In this document: piece after piece, positions 21,682-32,929 of the stretch | Numbering within the stretch: position 1 is the first letter of the stretch | Layout: each line of letters starts with the position of its first letter | Assembly: GCA_016648135.1 (NCBI GenBank) | Contig: JADDOH010000301.1 | Location: 96,945-160,944, forward strand | Reading direction: 5' to 3' | DNA from: Agrypnia vestita | Taxonomy: Eukaryota > Arthropoda > Insecta > Trichoptera > Phryganeidae | DNA length: 64,000 nucleotides | Program-made: the position numbers and the translations under genes | Notes under the pieces: model-generated | The model's database searches: none | Told to the model about the DNA's origin: nothing | What the model saw: the letters and a program-made list of their open reading frames with translations, nothing else

Positions 21682-22300
21682 CTAGGACTGCGTCCTGTCA
21701 TTGCTCCGAGCCAGTCCCGCAATGGATCGGAGAGTCTTCATCTCAGTTGTTCTCAGGAGATTTTTAGTTCTGGTAGTGTCAGCCCTTGTCTCGACACAGT
21801 ACGTCATGATTGGGCGGACACAGGTCTTATTTATTTTCACTTTGCTCTCCTCGAGCATGTGGTTGTTTCTCCAGACAACATTTCTCAAGCTTTCAGCCAC
21901 AGTTGCGGCTTTGTTTGCTTGCTCTCTCACTTCTTCGTAGAGGTCGTTACTGCTGGATATCTCGACACCCAAGTACTTGAAGACCATTACTTGTTCTATT
22001 GTTTTATCGTCAATTGCAAGCTTGCATCGTATTGGCTGTTTCGATGTCACCATGCTCTTAGTCTTATCTACGGAGATTTTCATGTTGAATCTTTGTGAGG
22101 ATGTATGCAATTTGTGCAGAAGTTGTTGAAGATTGTCTTCGGAGTTGGCTATTAATACCTCATCATCAGCATAACATATTATATCTATCTTTTTGTCTCC
22201 CATGTTGTAGCCTAGATTTTATTGATTTGACATCTTCTATTAGCTTATCCATGATGATATTGAATAGGAATGGAAGGAGAAGTAATATTATTTTTCGTGG
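21682..22300 (-). pseudogene. Non-LTR RT fragment (motif C and thumb)
   Basis: A 173-codon minus-strand frame starts just before the catalytic motif IDIICYADDEVLIA. It continues with MKISVDKTKSMV, VFKYLGVEISS, a basic VRPIMTYCVETRADT and LLRTTEMKTLRSIAG. This order (YADD, 'KT', 'YLG', 'RP...YG.E.W/D', 'E.K.LR') is typical of the insect endonuclease-RTs with a long C-terminal region. Upstream, PFLFNIIMDKLIEDV (motif B/2c region) is recognisable to about 22280 in a shifted frame. The N-terminal palm with motif A is absent, and the frame ends inside the C-terminal domain. Confidence 0.8.
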
Positions 22301-22319
22301 TATAGATACCTAGTGAGGA

Positions 22320-23015
22320 TGTTCAAAAATACCCCCAAGAAAATTTTATTGAAAAATATTGAGCGGTTTTTACCCGCTGTACGTTAGATAAGATCAGATT
22401 TTTTTTTTATCTAGTCCATCATATTTCATTTTTATGAGACTGATATTCTGTTGTCTTCCTCGTCGTTTATAGCAGTGATCATAGAACCACGGTTGGTTGC
22501 GTAAGACGGCATAGATGTCGCCTACCGTGGCATTTCTTGTGGTTTCGAGAAGGGTGCTCTGCATCTATTTCTCTACTATTGTAGATCGGTAAACTACTTT
22601 GTTTCAGCAATTAAATCTTGGTGAGCTTCTCCTACATTTATTTACTATCTCCCTTCCTTGGTACACCAATACCACGATAAAATAACTACTTTTAAAATAT
22701 CCTTAGTTGAAATCCTTTTACTTTGTCCATTTGATCTCTTCTTCGGCAGTTTTTCGTTACAAGGATTAATTCCACAATGTTTATAAGTGCATCCAGTACA
22801 AAATTAGTTATTATCACTCACGATGCTTCCAGAACCCAGTGCACCATGCCAAACCCATCTAGTAATTTCCGATTAGCTGTAAACGGTGTAGATTACTCTA
22901 AATTCCTCGATAATTCTTTCCGATTCTACTATCTCATGACAATAGCATTTTTGTTAATAGCAAGTTTAATACAGAAATATAACGTACACGCGCATAAGTA
23001 TATGTGTTTTTGTTA
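22320..23015. other. No recognisable gene
   Basis: A 79-codon plus-strand frame at 22777-23016 is unrecognised. No repeats or terminal structures are evident. Confidence 0.45.
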
Positions 23016-23019
23016 ACTC

Positions 23020-23405
23020 GCCTTTTAATAAAATTATTATTTCTAAAAAATATTTTTACTCTATATTGTTTTCATTGAGTTTTCCCATCTTGTGTCTTGG
23101 ATTCATTGATTTTATATTTATTGTTTTATTTTTTCTTCTATAATTTATTATAATGCCTATTGAATCGCTTATTATATAAAATTACTATGTTTAAATTTAA
23201 TTCATTGATATATTGTGTAAAATCATTATTTATATTTCTAATTTTATCGAATTACTGTTAACGTTTTATTGTCGCCTTTAATTCTACATTTATATTGTTC
23301 TTGATTATGTTTCTAAATAATTTATGTTAACATTTGTATTTTTTTTGCATATTAGTAAAAGGCTTTATAGTCTTATATATATGTAAATAAATAAATAAAT
23401 AAATC
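23020..23405 (+). mobile_element. LINE 3' UTR with (TAAA)n tail
   Basis: AT-rich sequence ends 'gtaaaaggctttatagtc', then tatatgtaaa and five TAAA units at 23386-23405. The style matches the minus-strand LINE at 5.7-6.3 kb. No coding part is visible, so only the last ~390 bp would be retained. Confidence 0.5.
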
Positions 23406-23409
23406 AATA

Positions 23410-24000
23410 TTAAAGATTTGATGTTGGAACATTTTCGACACTTAATTGTGAAGTAGCTCTGTTAGACCCTGTGTATTCCTACAATGTTATTTATTGGCCG
23501 ATATCCTTACGGTTGCCTTGTTGGTTTGTCATAATTATTCCCACTTCCTCCTTCTCAAACACCTAACTTCTAAACTCCTTAGTCTTTGTTACTTCTTGAA
23601 ACACATAATTTTTAAAATTCCGTCTAAAAATATCAGAGCCAACATTGCCAACTCTACGGTCTCGCTACCGCAGCGTTACGGCGCGTTAACTTCCCTTCAC
23701 AATCGAGATGTCTGCCGGTTTGATCGAGATGTTCTGACGAATGATTTGTTATGAGATTCTTTCAGATTTTAATTTTCAAACAAGTGGATTACAAACAGGT
23801 GCGCAAACAAAAACAACGTATTTTTGTATCTGCGAAGTTCACAATTCACACGTAGACATTTACGTCATTTTTCATAATTTCTAATGTTTCACCTTCGAAA
23901 ACAAATTTTCTATTTTGAGCAAAATGTTTATCATTATACTTTAACAAAAAATACAAAGTAAAATTAGATTTCCTGCTTTTTACCATCGTCGAATAAAATA
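23410..24000. other. No recognisable gene
   Basis: One 86-codon plus-strand frame (23494-23754) with no motif. The sequence is otherwise AT-rich and unstructured. Confidence 0.45.
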
Positions 24001-24002
24001 TT

Positions 24003-24131
24003 GAAGGCAATAATCGCAGAGGCTGCCCCAGATCAAGCTACATAGACCAGGTTATCGGAGATGTACGCTGTAGTATCTACTTAGAAATGAAGAAGCTGGT
24101 AGTTGATAGAGAGGAGTGGAGAGATGGAGTG
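24003..24131 (+). pseudogene. Non-LTR RT, C-terminal tail fragment
   Basis: Plus-strand translation: EGNNRRGCPRSSYIDQVIGD, then YLEMKKLVVDREEWRDGV. 'GRRGxPRxxYxDQV' followed by 'KxLVxDRxEWR' is the conserved tail of RTE/related insect LINE proteins. No stop occurs within the matching stretch; both ends are truncated. It directly abuts the ACTCCC-type repeat. Confidence 0.65.
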
Positions 24132-24164
24132 CTTGGTGCAAACCAATCCTGGTATCGTCACGAT

Positions 24165-24775
24165 CCCAGGATTTTTTCCCACTTTTCCCGTGATCCAATC
24201 GAGCTGAAACTTGGCAAGCAGACTCGTGGCGACGATCAACAAGATCTATCAAATTTTCGTTAAAAAAATTTATAATTATAGTATAATTTCGGATTTTTAG
24301 AAATTTTATTGATTTTTTCAAATTAAAATCATTAGAAAAGTTTCATTAGCAACGGCGCGGCGGCCCGATAACGTCGCGGAATATTTTCTAAATTTGAATT
24401 ACTCCGTCGGTATAATAGGTCATCACTACGAATTTCGAAAATTTACAAAACAATTGGTTCACAGATGACAGCAAATTTGTTTTTTTTGGGAAAAAATCAA
24501 ATAATAATTTATTTCTTTTAGATTTCTGCTTAGTTTTGAAGAATTCTACATTACTCAAATCTGATTCTGACTAAATCCTTTGACGCTGGACATTCATATG
24601 GTACGAAATTGATGATAATTGAATCTATCAAAATCTTGACATCTCAAAACATCTGACATTTTAGAAATATATTAAATTTCTGTAAGTTTAGTGTTATGTT
24701 ATATGTTTTGATTCGTCTTTAATTATTGTTATATTTTACAAAGAAAGGGAGTATAGTAAAAACTTGGTTTTTATG
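24165..24775 (-). mobile_element. ACTCCCTTTC-type element, copy 1
   Basis: Shares long blocks with 50656-51172: 'gatccaatcgagctgaaac', 'gcagactcgtggcgacgatc', 'aattatagtataatttcgg', 'gcggcccgataacgtcgcgg'. The right end 'agaaagggagtatagtaaaa' carries the inverted terminus. The left terminus is degraded. No ORF. Confidence 0.65.
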
Positions 24776-24799
24776 GTTTACTTTTTTTCTTAATATTGT

Positions 24800-25950
24800 T
24801 ATTATTTTATTTAATTTTATGTTTCAATAGGCCCAGAGGCCCAATTACAGAAGCGAAAAGGTCACTTTCTCAGGCAAATCTAGAATAGATACACTTAAAT
24901 ATTCCGAAATGCCTACCTGAATACAGTGCCGGCAAAAAGCGTGTTATTATTAAACGTGCTATTGACACGCAACGTGACAGATGCGACCAACGTAACGTCG
25001 ACACGTACATTTATTTACATAAAGTACCTACCGTTCGTCCTAGATGTATTGGGTGCACGGTAAAGGTGAGAATTGTATACACACGACCGTGAACTCTAAT
25101 GGTCGTGTTTATGTTTGAGTAATGAGAATGATTCTAGCCGTAGTATGTCCGGGTGCCGTAACATGGAAATTTCAACCTTCTGACTAAAATATGCTCAGCT
25201 AGTGTTGATGCCTTGGCAAGGTGAGATTTTACACCTCGGCACTTAGCGGGCTTATTTTGTTATGCAAGCTCGTAGCTAGTAGCAAAAATTTATAGGAGTC
25301 TTCCTCGTTTAATTTGAATAGGAAATGTTTGGCCTTATTCCGAAAATAGCAATACTGGGATCTTTGGATTGCTATGCCAATACTTAAAAAACGATTATAA
25401 AAATTAAAAATAAACGAGACGTAGGCATACGTGGGTGTTCGGTGTTCGTAGAAATCAAATGAGAATCACAAATCTCTCTCAAAGTAAATACCTATATTTG
25501 CAGTGTCCGATGTCTGCAATGCGTTTTAGAAAAGGGATTGATTTTCCCGGTGCCTTCTTATACAGAGATTCAAACGGATTACCGAAGTATCTATCGCAAA
25601 CGCAACCTCACAATTCTCATGTTTTTACTCAAATTACATGAAATGAGTAGTATTTAGAGCTTATTAATTTCGTTTCTCATAGCGTTCTGGTGTAAAATTA
25701 TGGCAAAATTGTCACTGACTCGAATTTATATTTTGACGTTTGTATTGGGATTACAATGTTAAGATATTAAGTTAAGTAAGGTGTTAAGTTGAGATAAGAT
25801 AAGAAAATATTGCTATTTTCAGAATACGACCGATTCTTTTACATAAAAACTACATATACTATTATAATTCATTTCTAATTTCTTCAATAACTGCAAAATG
25901 ATTTTGTAGTAACATCATTAATATAATTATCAATAATATACTTAGTATTA
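24800..25950. other. No recognisable gene
   Basis: Contains one 68-codon frame (25435-25641 plus) with no motif. 'gctcgtagctagtagcaaaa' near 25268 resembles sequence at 10.59 kb, so a dispersed repeat is likely. Confidence 0.4.
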
Positions 25951-25959
25951 AACATTTAA

Positions 25960-26105
25960 ATTTCGTTGTCTATCCGTCTGTCTGTCTGTCTTCGTGTAAC
26001 GTCCGTAATGTTTGAATTCACGGCTAAAAAACAACTTGGGGCTTGACCCCGGGCCAGCAAACCCGAACCGGTCACTTAACGCATGTTGCTACCGCTGCCT
26101 CTCCG
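25960..26105 (-). repeat. Dispersed repeat with (CTGT)n, copy 2
   Basis: See the 12.2-kb copy. Here the minus strand gives 'gcagcggtagcaacatgcg' and 'cccggggtcaagcccc', which could be remnants of A and B boxes of a tRNA-derived SINE, but the B box is far from consensus. Confidence 0.5.
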
Positions 26106-26249
26106 CTAAAAATATACTATAAATTTATACTAGGGCTTAGCAAAGACGCGAACTAATGATCGCTCATTTTTGACGGGTTACGGATAGTTAAATTAGTCTT
26201 AATCTGTTTGAAATGTCCTCACACGGTTGAGCAGTTTTACTACTCTATT

Positions 26250-26430
26250 ATTCTCTTTTATATGATTTTCTTTTTTCTCTTCTCATTTATTTAATAATTT
26301 AATGATACCTATACTTATCTCTTCTTTTTTATATGATTTTCTTATTTTTCTTTTCATTTCTATAATAATTTAATGTGTGTGATTGCACGAACCTCCCCAC
26401 ATGCTGGAATAAAGTTTTATTTATTTATTT
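26250..26430 (+). mobile_element. LINE-like 3' end with (TTTA)n tail and internal duplication
   Basis: 'cttttttatatgattttctt' blocks at about 26264 and 26320 form a ~55-bp duplication. Then 'gcacgaacctccccacatgc', 'gaataaagttt' and five TTTA units at 26409-26428 follow. Probably the 3' UTR of a retroelement. Confidence 0.4.
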
Positions 26431-26459
26431 ATTTATTACATCGCTCTCAGCTCGATTCA

Positions 26460-26960
26460 TGTTTGTGATAGAAGGTAATTTTTCATGAAAGGTGCCAGTG
26501 CCAGACTTGCATTATTGCCTGCCCAACATAAATTAAATAAATAAATAAAAACCCGCCCCGCCTGCAGCCGGCGGTAACCCCTCGCCCTGTCATTCAGTTC
26601 ATTTTCGTCTTTGAACGCGAGCTGTGTCATCTTGATTACCAATATACACTGGATTATTATGTCCAAAACATCCTAAGCAGTCCGGGATGGTGCAAGAACA
26701 ATTGCCAATGAAGTATTAAAGTTTCTCAAAGCTGAAAAAGCAAATAATGGACCGATATTACCGTTTGACAGTATGACAGATAGAGCGACCGCCGCGTATC
26801 GCGCTGTTACCCGACCAAATTTCTATTGAAGGCTCCGACACTGGTCACCGGACATTCAGTACATTATGTATTGTGTAATAAATTTTCACCCTGGCAACTT
26901 CTGTTACGCGACAGTGACGCCCTCCTTCGCACGCCAAGTTATAGTGGTACGTCTATAGTC
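26460..26960 (+). mobile_element. DNA transposon fragment, copy 2 (plus)
   Basis: Inverted relative to 6990-7440. The plus strand from about 26678 reads VRDGARTIANEVLKFLKAEK, NNGPILPFDSMTDRATAAY, which resembles the N-terminal helix-turn-helix leader of Tc1/IS630-type insect transposases ('...NGGPILPL...xRVxxATGVSxxTV'). The frame stops soon after at 26825. The flanks ('gacactggtcaccggacat', 'cgccctccttcgcacgcc') are shared non-coding terminal DNA. The catalytic domain is absent. Confidence 0.5.
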
Positions 26961-27230
26961 AGAGGCAATAAAAGTGTTATTGATTCTAATAAATACAACG
27001 ACTGTTGTGTAATAGCACTCGGTACATGGCCGCTGTGCTGCCGGGAACCGCGACATTATAATAGTTCAACAGTCGTAATAATTAACAATTATAGCAGAAA
27101 CATAGTGATGAATGAATGCTTGTTGGTCTATTGGTTAAGAGAGCCTTGTAATCTATACTGGTCATGACTTTGAACCTCGTTTCAGGAGACTTTAGTCCTA
27201 TTTCCAATGTATTCATTTCAAAATTTAATA

Positions 27231-27874
27231 TATAGGGTGTACCAAATGACCTGATATGTTATGGAGATATGCAATATCAAAGTTTGCATTTTTTTTCCAA
27301 TATTTCTGACTTTTTTTTTTTTATTTATTAGAAACACTAACAGGATAATGGGTACATGACACTCAGATAATAAACATTGTAGTGAAGACTATGCCCATTA
27401 TCCCAATTACAAGTGTCTTCGGCATGCTCTAGTAACATGTATTTTTGTAATTATATATTATATTATATATTTGTGTTTGAGTGTAGTGCGATTAGACTTG
27501 TTTTTGGCAAAAAGATGAACTATCATTACAGTAATTCATTTCGATTATGTAAATTTCATTCGCTTTAATACAACTTGAATAAAATGATGAAACCTTGCAA
27601 AAATTGATAAAAGTTATTTTTTACAAGGTTTTTATCATTTTATTTAAGTTGTATTGAATCAAATGAATTTTTCATAATCGATATAAGTTACTAAAGTGAT
27701 AGTTCAACTTTTTACAAAAAATAAGTCAGAAATATTGAAAAAAAAATCAAACTTTGATATTGCATTTCTCCATAACTATTGATATTATGTCATGGTTGCT
27801 TGAACATTTTATACTCATAAAATACTCAGGAATCTACCAGCCAAATTTCTGCTGCTAGCTTTGATCACCCTGTA
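27231..27874. mobile_element. Palindromic MITE, copy B, with nested LINE
   Basis: Ends 'tatagggtgtacca' and 'tgatcaccctgta'. The arms share the 'ggagatatgcaatatcaaag' and 'caatatttctgac' blocks with the 8.2-kb copy. A 182-bp LINE tail (27313-27494) interrupts the left arm. Confidence 0.75.
27313..27494 (-). mobile_element. Short LINE 3' end with target-site duplication
   Basis: Read on the minus strand it ends 'ccattatcctgttagtg', tttctaataaat and a 14-base A run. GACTT flanks it at 27308-27312 and 27495-27499. AATAAA precedes the A run. It is inserted in the left arm of the MITE. Confidence 0.7.
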
Positions 27875-27879
27875 TATTT

Positions 27880-28440
27880 TAAATAGACGCCGCATTAATA
27901 TTATTTCTATTTTAAAATTTAGTTACACGCTTGTTCTATGAAAAAACTACCCACCAATCACTAGATAACCAAGCGAGAGTCATAACCACTATACCGACAA
28001 GCTACACACATGGTACGTGATGTATCATCTTTATTTTATTTATAAAATTAATAACAGTACCTACCTAGGTGTTTTATAAAATTTAAAATATAGAATCATT
28101 TCTTGCTTCATTGAACGGTAAGATTCATCAAGATATATATAATGAATGTCTTATAAAGACGAAGCTATTTATATCGCAAATCGGGTATGGATGTTTATTA
28201 GGTGTTTATAGGGCTTACGACCTATCGTACGGCTGGCTTAAGTGATCACATTACGAAATGTGACGTTCAAAATTCCACCCATGGTAGACTACAATATCTG
28301 TCAAATATTTGGAAGCTGTATACATATATGTCATCTTTGCATATGTGAATTGTGTGTGTCATATGTGTATTGTATTTTACGCCACCTGTGGATGAAATTT
28401 GTCATCCGCATTCACTAGTATAGATGTCGCCGTTGGTAAT
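27880..28440. other. No recognisable gene; tRNA-like inverted motif near 27955-28010
   Basis: Minus-strand 'gtagcttgtcggtatagtgg' and 'ttatgactctcgcttgg' resemble the A-box half of a tRNA-Asp/Glu-type SINE. No B box is visible. Confidence 0.35.
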
Positions 28441-28540
28441 GAGAGTACAGTGAAACCTCGATATAACGGACCTCTGTTTAACGGACTTCGGATATAACGG
28501 ACAAAAAATCCGGTCAAATGTAAAAAAATATTATACTTAC

Positions 28541-28800
28541 TTACCATCACGCCGTTTCCCTGCGGGGGTAGGCAGAGAGGATAGAGCGCCATACTCTTCT
28601 GTCCTGACATACAACTTTCGCTTCGTCTACTTTCATACAACTTCGCATGCAAGCTCGACGGTTGTTCAGGCTTCTAACAGGACCATCTTCCAGTATCTGA
28701 TTAATCTGGTCATGCCACGTCTTCCGTGGTCGCCCTCTCTTTCTGGCGCCGTCAACACTTGCATCATTTATCTTTCTTACCTTAAATTCAAGTGTTACCG
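28541..28800 (-). mobile_element. RTE-like LINE, 3' end nested in pogo-like element
   Basis: The minus-strand frame contains KVRKINDASVDGARKRGRPR, KTWHDQINQILED, LNNRRACMRSC, RRVWRSILSAYP and stops at 28547. The tail is 'ggtaagtaagtataat', a TAAG-type simple repeat. The frame's upstream 20 codons (to 28864) are not RTE-like and belong to the host element. Confidence 0.8.
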
Positions 28801-29083
28801 CATGTATATAATTTTTAGCGGCCGTGATAATCACGTCATCGTCTAGCACTAGAATTTGACACATGATGCCGTCCTGCTCGTAGACTGCACCTAGCTGGAG
28901 CGATAGAACATTAGGGGATTCCCTGATATAATAACGTGTAGGTTTCTATGGGTGTTCGATCTAATAACATTTATTGGTTTTTCGTCAGATAACGAAGTTC
29001 AACTATATTATACGCATTTTCGTAATTTTAGAGATTTGATTATAAAATAAAACTTACCCATAAAAACGAAGATTTTATTACAC

Positions 29084-29478
29084 TCCCTTTATCATTTACT
29101 AGTGGAAACTGGTTTAGCGCTTAACCTACGCGTTGGGCTTCGGTCGGGCGACGCTACGAAAGGGAGTAATAAAAAATTTCCAAAAATCAAATATTATACT
29201 ATAATCAGGTTTAGTGTCTACCAGATGCGTCGAAATATTCTCATACAACTGAGTAAGTTAAAAATTTAAATTAAAAATTTCTAAAAATCCAAAATTATGC
29301 TATAATTATTATTTTTTTAACGAAAATTTGATAGATCTTCTTGATCGTCGCCACGAGTCTGCTTGCAAAGTTTCAGCTCGATTGGAAAAGAGTTAAAAAT
29401 CGATCCAAAGTTTTTGCGTCAAAGAAACAAACAGACAGACGCCACGAGTTAATAAATATATAAATAATAAAGGGAGTA
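29084..29478 (+). mobile_element. ACTCCCTTTC-type element, copy 2
   Basis: Starts 'cactccctttatcatttact' and ends 'aataaagggagtaaaa'. It contains 'cgttgggcttcggtcgggcg', an inner 'acgaaagggagtaataaaaa' and 'gccacgagtctgcttgcaaa'. Related copies at 34.1, 34.4, 48.96 and 50.66 kb. Confidence 0.7.
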
Positions 29479-29687
29479 AAAACAAACTTCAAAAGTGCAA
29501 ACAAAACTTGATTCCTTTTTCAAAGCAGGACTACCGAAAGCAAGTTTGTGTTTTGTATTTTTTATTTATATCTAAATACAGTGTACATATCATTTATTTT
29601 ACACCTATTTTTATATAACGGACATCCCGTCCCCCAATTATTCCGTTATATTGAGGTTTTACTGTACTACAGTCTTACTATATATGT

Positions 29688-30170
29688 TTGAAAGTCCCCT
29701 TTTGGGACTTTTTTTGCTCACTCTTCGAATTTTTAAACGAATTTAAGTTGTTCTCTAAACTCCTCTTTTTCAAATTCATATTCAGATGGATAAAATTTTA
29801 TGCCCGTGAAGTATAATGTAATTCTAAATCATTTTTAATTTAACGACTCGAAATGAGGAGTTTAGGAAGTCGGCAGTATTTTTCAGCCAGCCCATTAGAG
29901 TTTCCGCTAAATTGTGACATTAAATATTTATTATAACATTTCAAGAAAGCGAGCGTTTGTGCCACTTCCGTTTTTTGTGGCGGAATTAGAGCACAGTGCG
30001 CGGGAAACCACAGGCAAATGTGCGATTATTATTTCGCTATCAGCTGCAATACTGACTCCCAGGCCCACAATTGCTCGGGTCCGACTGATTAATTTTTTAT
30101 TCAAAATAATTGCACCACTGAGGAAACTACCTTCCAAAAAAATGAAACGCGATAAAAAAAAATAGAAAAC
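29688..30170. other. No recognised gene
   Basis: The 8-bp hairpin 'aaagtccc...gggactttt' at 29690-29712 and open frames at 29914-30302 on both strands have no support as genes. Confidence 0.45.
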
Positions 30171-30175
30171 ATTTT

Positions 30176-30628
30176 TAAAATACAACAATGAAAATAAAGA
30201 AATCACAGTACGCCTGAAAAGAAAAATGTTCGATACATGTATCCTACCGATGTTGACATATGGCCTAGAAACAGCAAAACTAACAGAAAAAAGCATACAC
30301 AATTTAAAATGTACACAGCGGGCCGTGGAAAGGCAGAGATAAAATCAGAAATGAAGAAATAAGACGCCGAACAAAATTTTCTGATATTATGAACCATATT
30401 GCGAAACTAAAATGGGCTGGACATATGGCTCGATAGGAGGATATCCCAGAATCCTATAGTGGAGGCTCTGGATGAAAAATAGAAGCGTCGGAAGACCTCC
30501 CAAAAGGTGGTCTGATGACATAGTCCAGCAAGCAGGAGGAACCTGGATGCGAAGCGGGAGAAACAGAGATGAGTGGAGGAAAATGGGAGAGACCTTCATT
30601 CAGCAGTGGAGGGAAAAAGGCTAAGGAA
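30176..30628 (+). pseudogene. Non-LTR RT C-terminal region, several breaks
   Basis: Reading through two frame changes on the plus strand: KMFDTCILPMLTYGLETAKL, NLKCTQRAVER, then (after a deletion) RDKIRNEEIRRRTKFSDIM, AKLKWAGHMAR, a stop, and NRSVGRPPKRWSDDI, WMRSGRNRDEWRKMGE, FIQQW. This is the post-thumb region and tail ('GRPxxRWxDDI...AGxxWxR...NRxxWRxxGE.FxQQW') of an insect endonuclease-RT. Catalytic domains are not in the window. Confidence 0.75.
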
Positions 30629-30639
30629 CAAGAAGAAGA

Positions 30640-31300
30640 AGAACAATGAATTGTAAAACATGGTGATGACACGAATGTACTGGATTCTTGATATGTTATA
30701 TATATCAAGAATACAGTGCTTTTAAGTTATTAGCATATTGGGGGGCGTCCATGGACCCCTCCCTCCCCTTTATAGCCCTAACGTTTTAGCTTTGACCCCT
30801 CTTCGTCCGAATCGTAGTTTTTTACTATTTATTTATGTGCAAACCAATCTGCGTAGATTTATTGATCGCATATTTTATACCGTTTTAATTAATAAACCCC
30901 CCTCCCTCCTCACGCAGCCCAGCGTAGCAGTCAACGTAACCCCCCCCCCCCTCCCTCCTCGAAATATGGTGATTTCTTCGTTGTACTGTATCTTGTGAAG
31001 TATTCATGTGCCCAAAATGCATGTGCGGTTTTGAAATTTGCGTTTAAAAATATTTTAAAAAATTAAAATTGTGGAAATTCGAAAAATATTGTTTTTAATA
31101 GCCAACACCCTCACAAAATACCCTTCACATGCGTGTTACACTAACTAAAGGTTAATTAATATGCGCTAAGTTTCTAATCAGTGATCAACTTAGTAAACTT
31201 ATGAAAGAAACTATGATAATAAACTTAGTGCATGTTATAACCTTTAGTTAGAGTAACATGCATATGAGAAATATTTTGTGAAGGTGTTGGTGTGTAAATA
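30640..31300. other. No gene; poly(C) tract at about 30940
   Basis: C-rich runs (30935-30957) and two long overlapping frames of low complexity. Inverted 'ttaactaaaggttaattaat' / 'aacctttagttagagtaaca' segments occur at about 31140-31260. Confidence 0.45.
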
Positions 31301-31314
31301 AAACTATGGTTGTG

Positions 31315-31360
31315 GTTGTCCCGACGAAGACACGGGTTACGTCTGGAAACCGGTAGACAG
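31315..31360 (+). ncRNA. Hammerhead ribozyme-like motif, family 2
   Basis: Stem I strand TTGTC (ends 31320), core CCGACGA (consensus CUGANGA with U4 changed to C), stem II AGAC/GTCT with a 9-nt loop, then GAA, palindromic stem III ACCGGT, A at the cleavage position and GACAG, which pairs perfectly with TTGTC (one G-U). The single core change would be expected to impair cleavage. Downstream 'ttttagtggttgtatacc' resembles 'tagtggtttatact' after the copy at 58.87 kb. Confidence 0.55.
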
Positions 31361-31369
31361 ATAAGTAAT

Positions 31370-32410
31370 TTTTAGTGGTTGTATACCAACATAAATAATA
31401 TTTTGTTGAACTAACTATAACTTTTATGAAATAACCTATGTATTTATGTAGATTGCACCGCCTGGATAAAGAATATATTTCTGTTGACATATTTAATGTT
31501 CGTATACTCCACACGTATAAAAAAATCTACTTATCTTCTATTTTATAGATTGCCTATATTCTTAATTTATTATTTACTGTATTTATCTTGACATTGCTTA
31601 TATTTCTTAATTTTTTGTGATTTTCTTCTTTTGTGGTTATATGTAAAATATATTAAGTAAAAGCCGAATTCTGGGCGTATATATTAATAAATTAATGAAT
31701 AAAAAACATATTTGTATTAAAAATTGTGCGGCGGCTCCGCACGCGTAGATTTTTAGTAATTTTTAGTCATATTTTATCAATTTGTGTATTGACCTAAACA
31801 TATAGATATTTGTCATTGCGGGCGTTTTTATAGAACTTTTTGAGTTCTACAACTTCACCGTAGAAAGTATTTAAATATCTCTTACCGTTAAGGCAGCGTT
31901 AGTAAAAAACGCATGGCTCGACCATTTTTTCGTAGACTTTGTAAAATAGTTGAAGTTGTAAAATAGGTCACCACGAAAAACTATTTTATTTTAACGGGAT
32001 AATATAAAGCTTATGTGTACCCTGAAAGTCTATTTTAAATATAGGTGAAAGAATTTTTGAAATTGGACAAGTAGTTTCAGAGATTACCTCCTACATCCAA
32101 ACATACAAACATTACCTCTTTATAAATTAAAACACTCGTAGATAATAAAAGTCTTATTCGGTCGTAGGGCTTGGATATTGGTATTTTATTTTTCACACAG
32201 CTTTGCTGGAGTCCCCATTTATATTATTGTGTTCCACACACTTTTTTCCGATAAATTGATTTAATGCGAGCCTATAGCGACTGGTCTCGACAGTCGATAT
32301 GTTATTTCCTCTCTCGCGTCTGTTACGGGACCATTTGCATTTAGAACCAGCCCGTCGACAAATATCAGGAACGATCGGCAAAGATGCGTGCTGTTTTCAT
32401 AGTTGATTTC
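31370..32410. other. No recognisable gene
   Basis: AT-rich; minus frames at 32193-32461 are unrecognised. No tandem or inverted structure supported. Confidence 0.45.
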
Positions 32411-32424
32411 ATTGAAAGTATTAT

Positions 32425-32915
32425 CACAGTATACTAAGAACAATAATACGTTTTCATACAAACTGGCCGTTACCCATTAGAATTTGTGTGTGCGTGCTCG
32501 GCGCCGTGTACGCACGCACTGTGACGCACACATTGACACAGAATATGGGGGCACAAGGCGGCGGCAGTAAGGGCCGTGCCTTCGGTGCCATTCGCGCTCG
32601 CAGCCGCTGCTTTAGAAAAAAATGCCTTTTTTTATGTTTGTGGTGCTTTACTAAAAAGATGTGTTGATTATCACAAATACTGTGAGTTTTTAAAATTCTA
32701 CGTTGATGTTAATCAGCGTTCTTGCAATTGCAGAAACTAGGTATACTAATTACAGAAATTTTCGGGTTTCGTGTCTACCTTATGCGTCGGAATCTCAGAC
32801 GCTACGAGTTAAAAGAAAAGGAGTAAAATAAAGTGACAACCCTAGCGTCAACGCAAGAGTAGGCTAATAACTCGCCGACAGGCCGGAGATAAACTACTGT
32901 TCTGGGTATACTGTG
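32425..32915 (+). mobile_element. CACAGTATAC-TIR element, copy A
   Basis: Ends 'cacagtatactaagaaca' and, reverse-complemented, 'cacagtatacccagaaca'. Flanked by a perfect 7-bp duplication GTATTAT (32418-32424, 32916-32922). The 491-bp body includes a GC-rich 'gcacaaggcggcggcagtaa' block and a piece of the ACTCCC family ('ttttcgggtttcgtgtctac'). Non-coding. The superfamily is uncertain; 7-bp duplications are unusual. Confidence 0.75.
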
Positions 32916-32929
32916 GTATTATCGATTAT

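Larger units (their letters stand above)
28448..29664. mobile_element. Pogo/Tigger-like TIR element with nested insertions
   Basis: TIRs: 'cagtgaaacctcgatataac' at 28448 and, reverse-complemented, 'cagtaaaacctcaatataac' at 29664. TA dinucleotides flank both ends (28446-28447, 29665-29666). Repetition of 'ataacggac' near the left end is typical of this MITE family. The inside is filled by an RTE tail (28541-28800) and an ACTCCC element (29084-29478). No transposase. Confidence 0.7.

Noticed and set aside
21701..22098. Plus-strand ORFs antisense to the RT at 21.7-22.2 kb
   Set aside because: The minus strand has the YADD motif and the conserved order of RT blocks; the plus frames are shadows.
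25977..25992. CRISPR-like short repeats
   Set aside because: The (CTGT)n and other direct repeats have no spacer structure; they are microsatellites.
29688..29712. Rho-independent-terminator-like hairpin followed by T run
   Set aside because: The window is eukaryotic; such a structure has no expected terminator role here.
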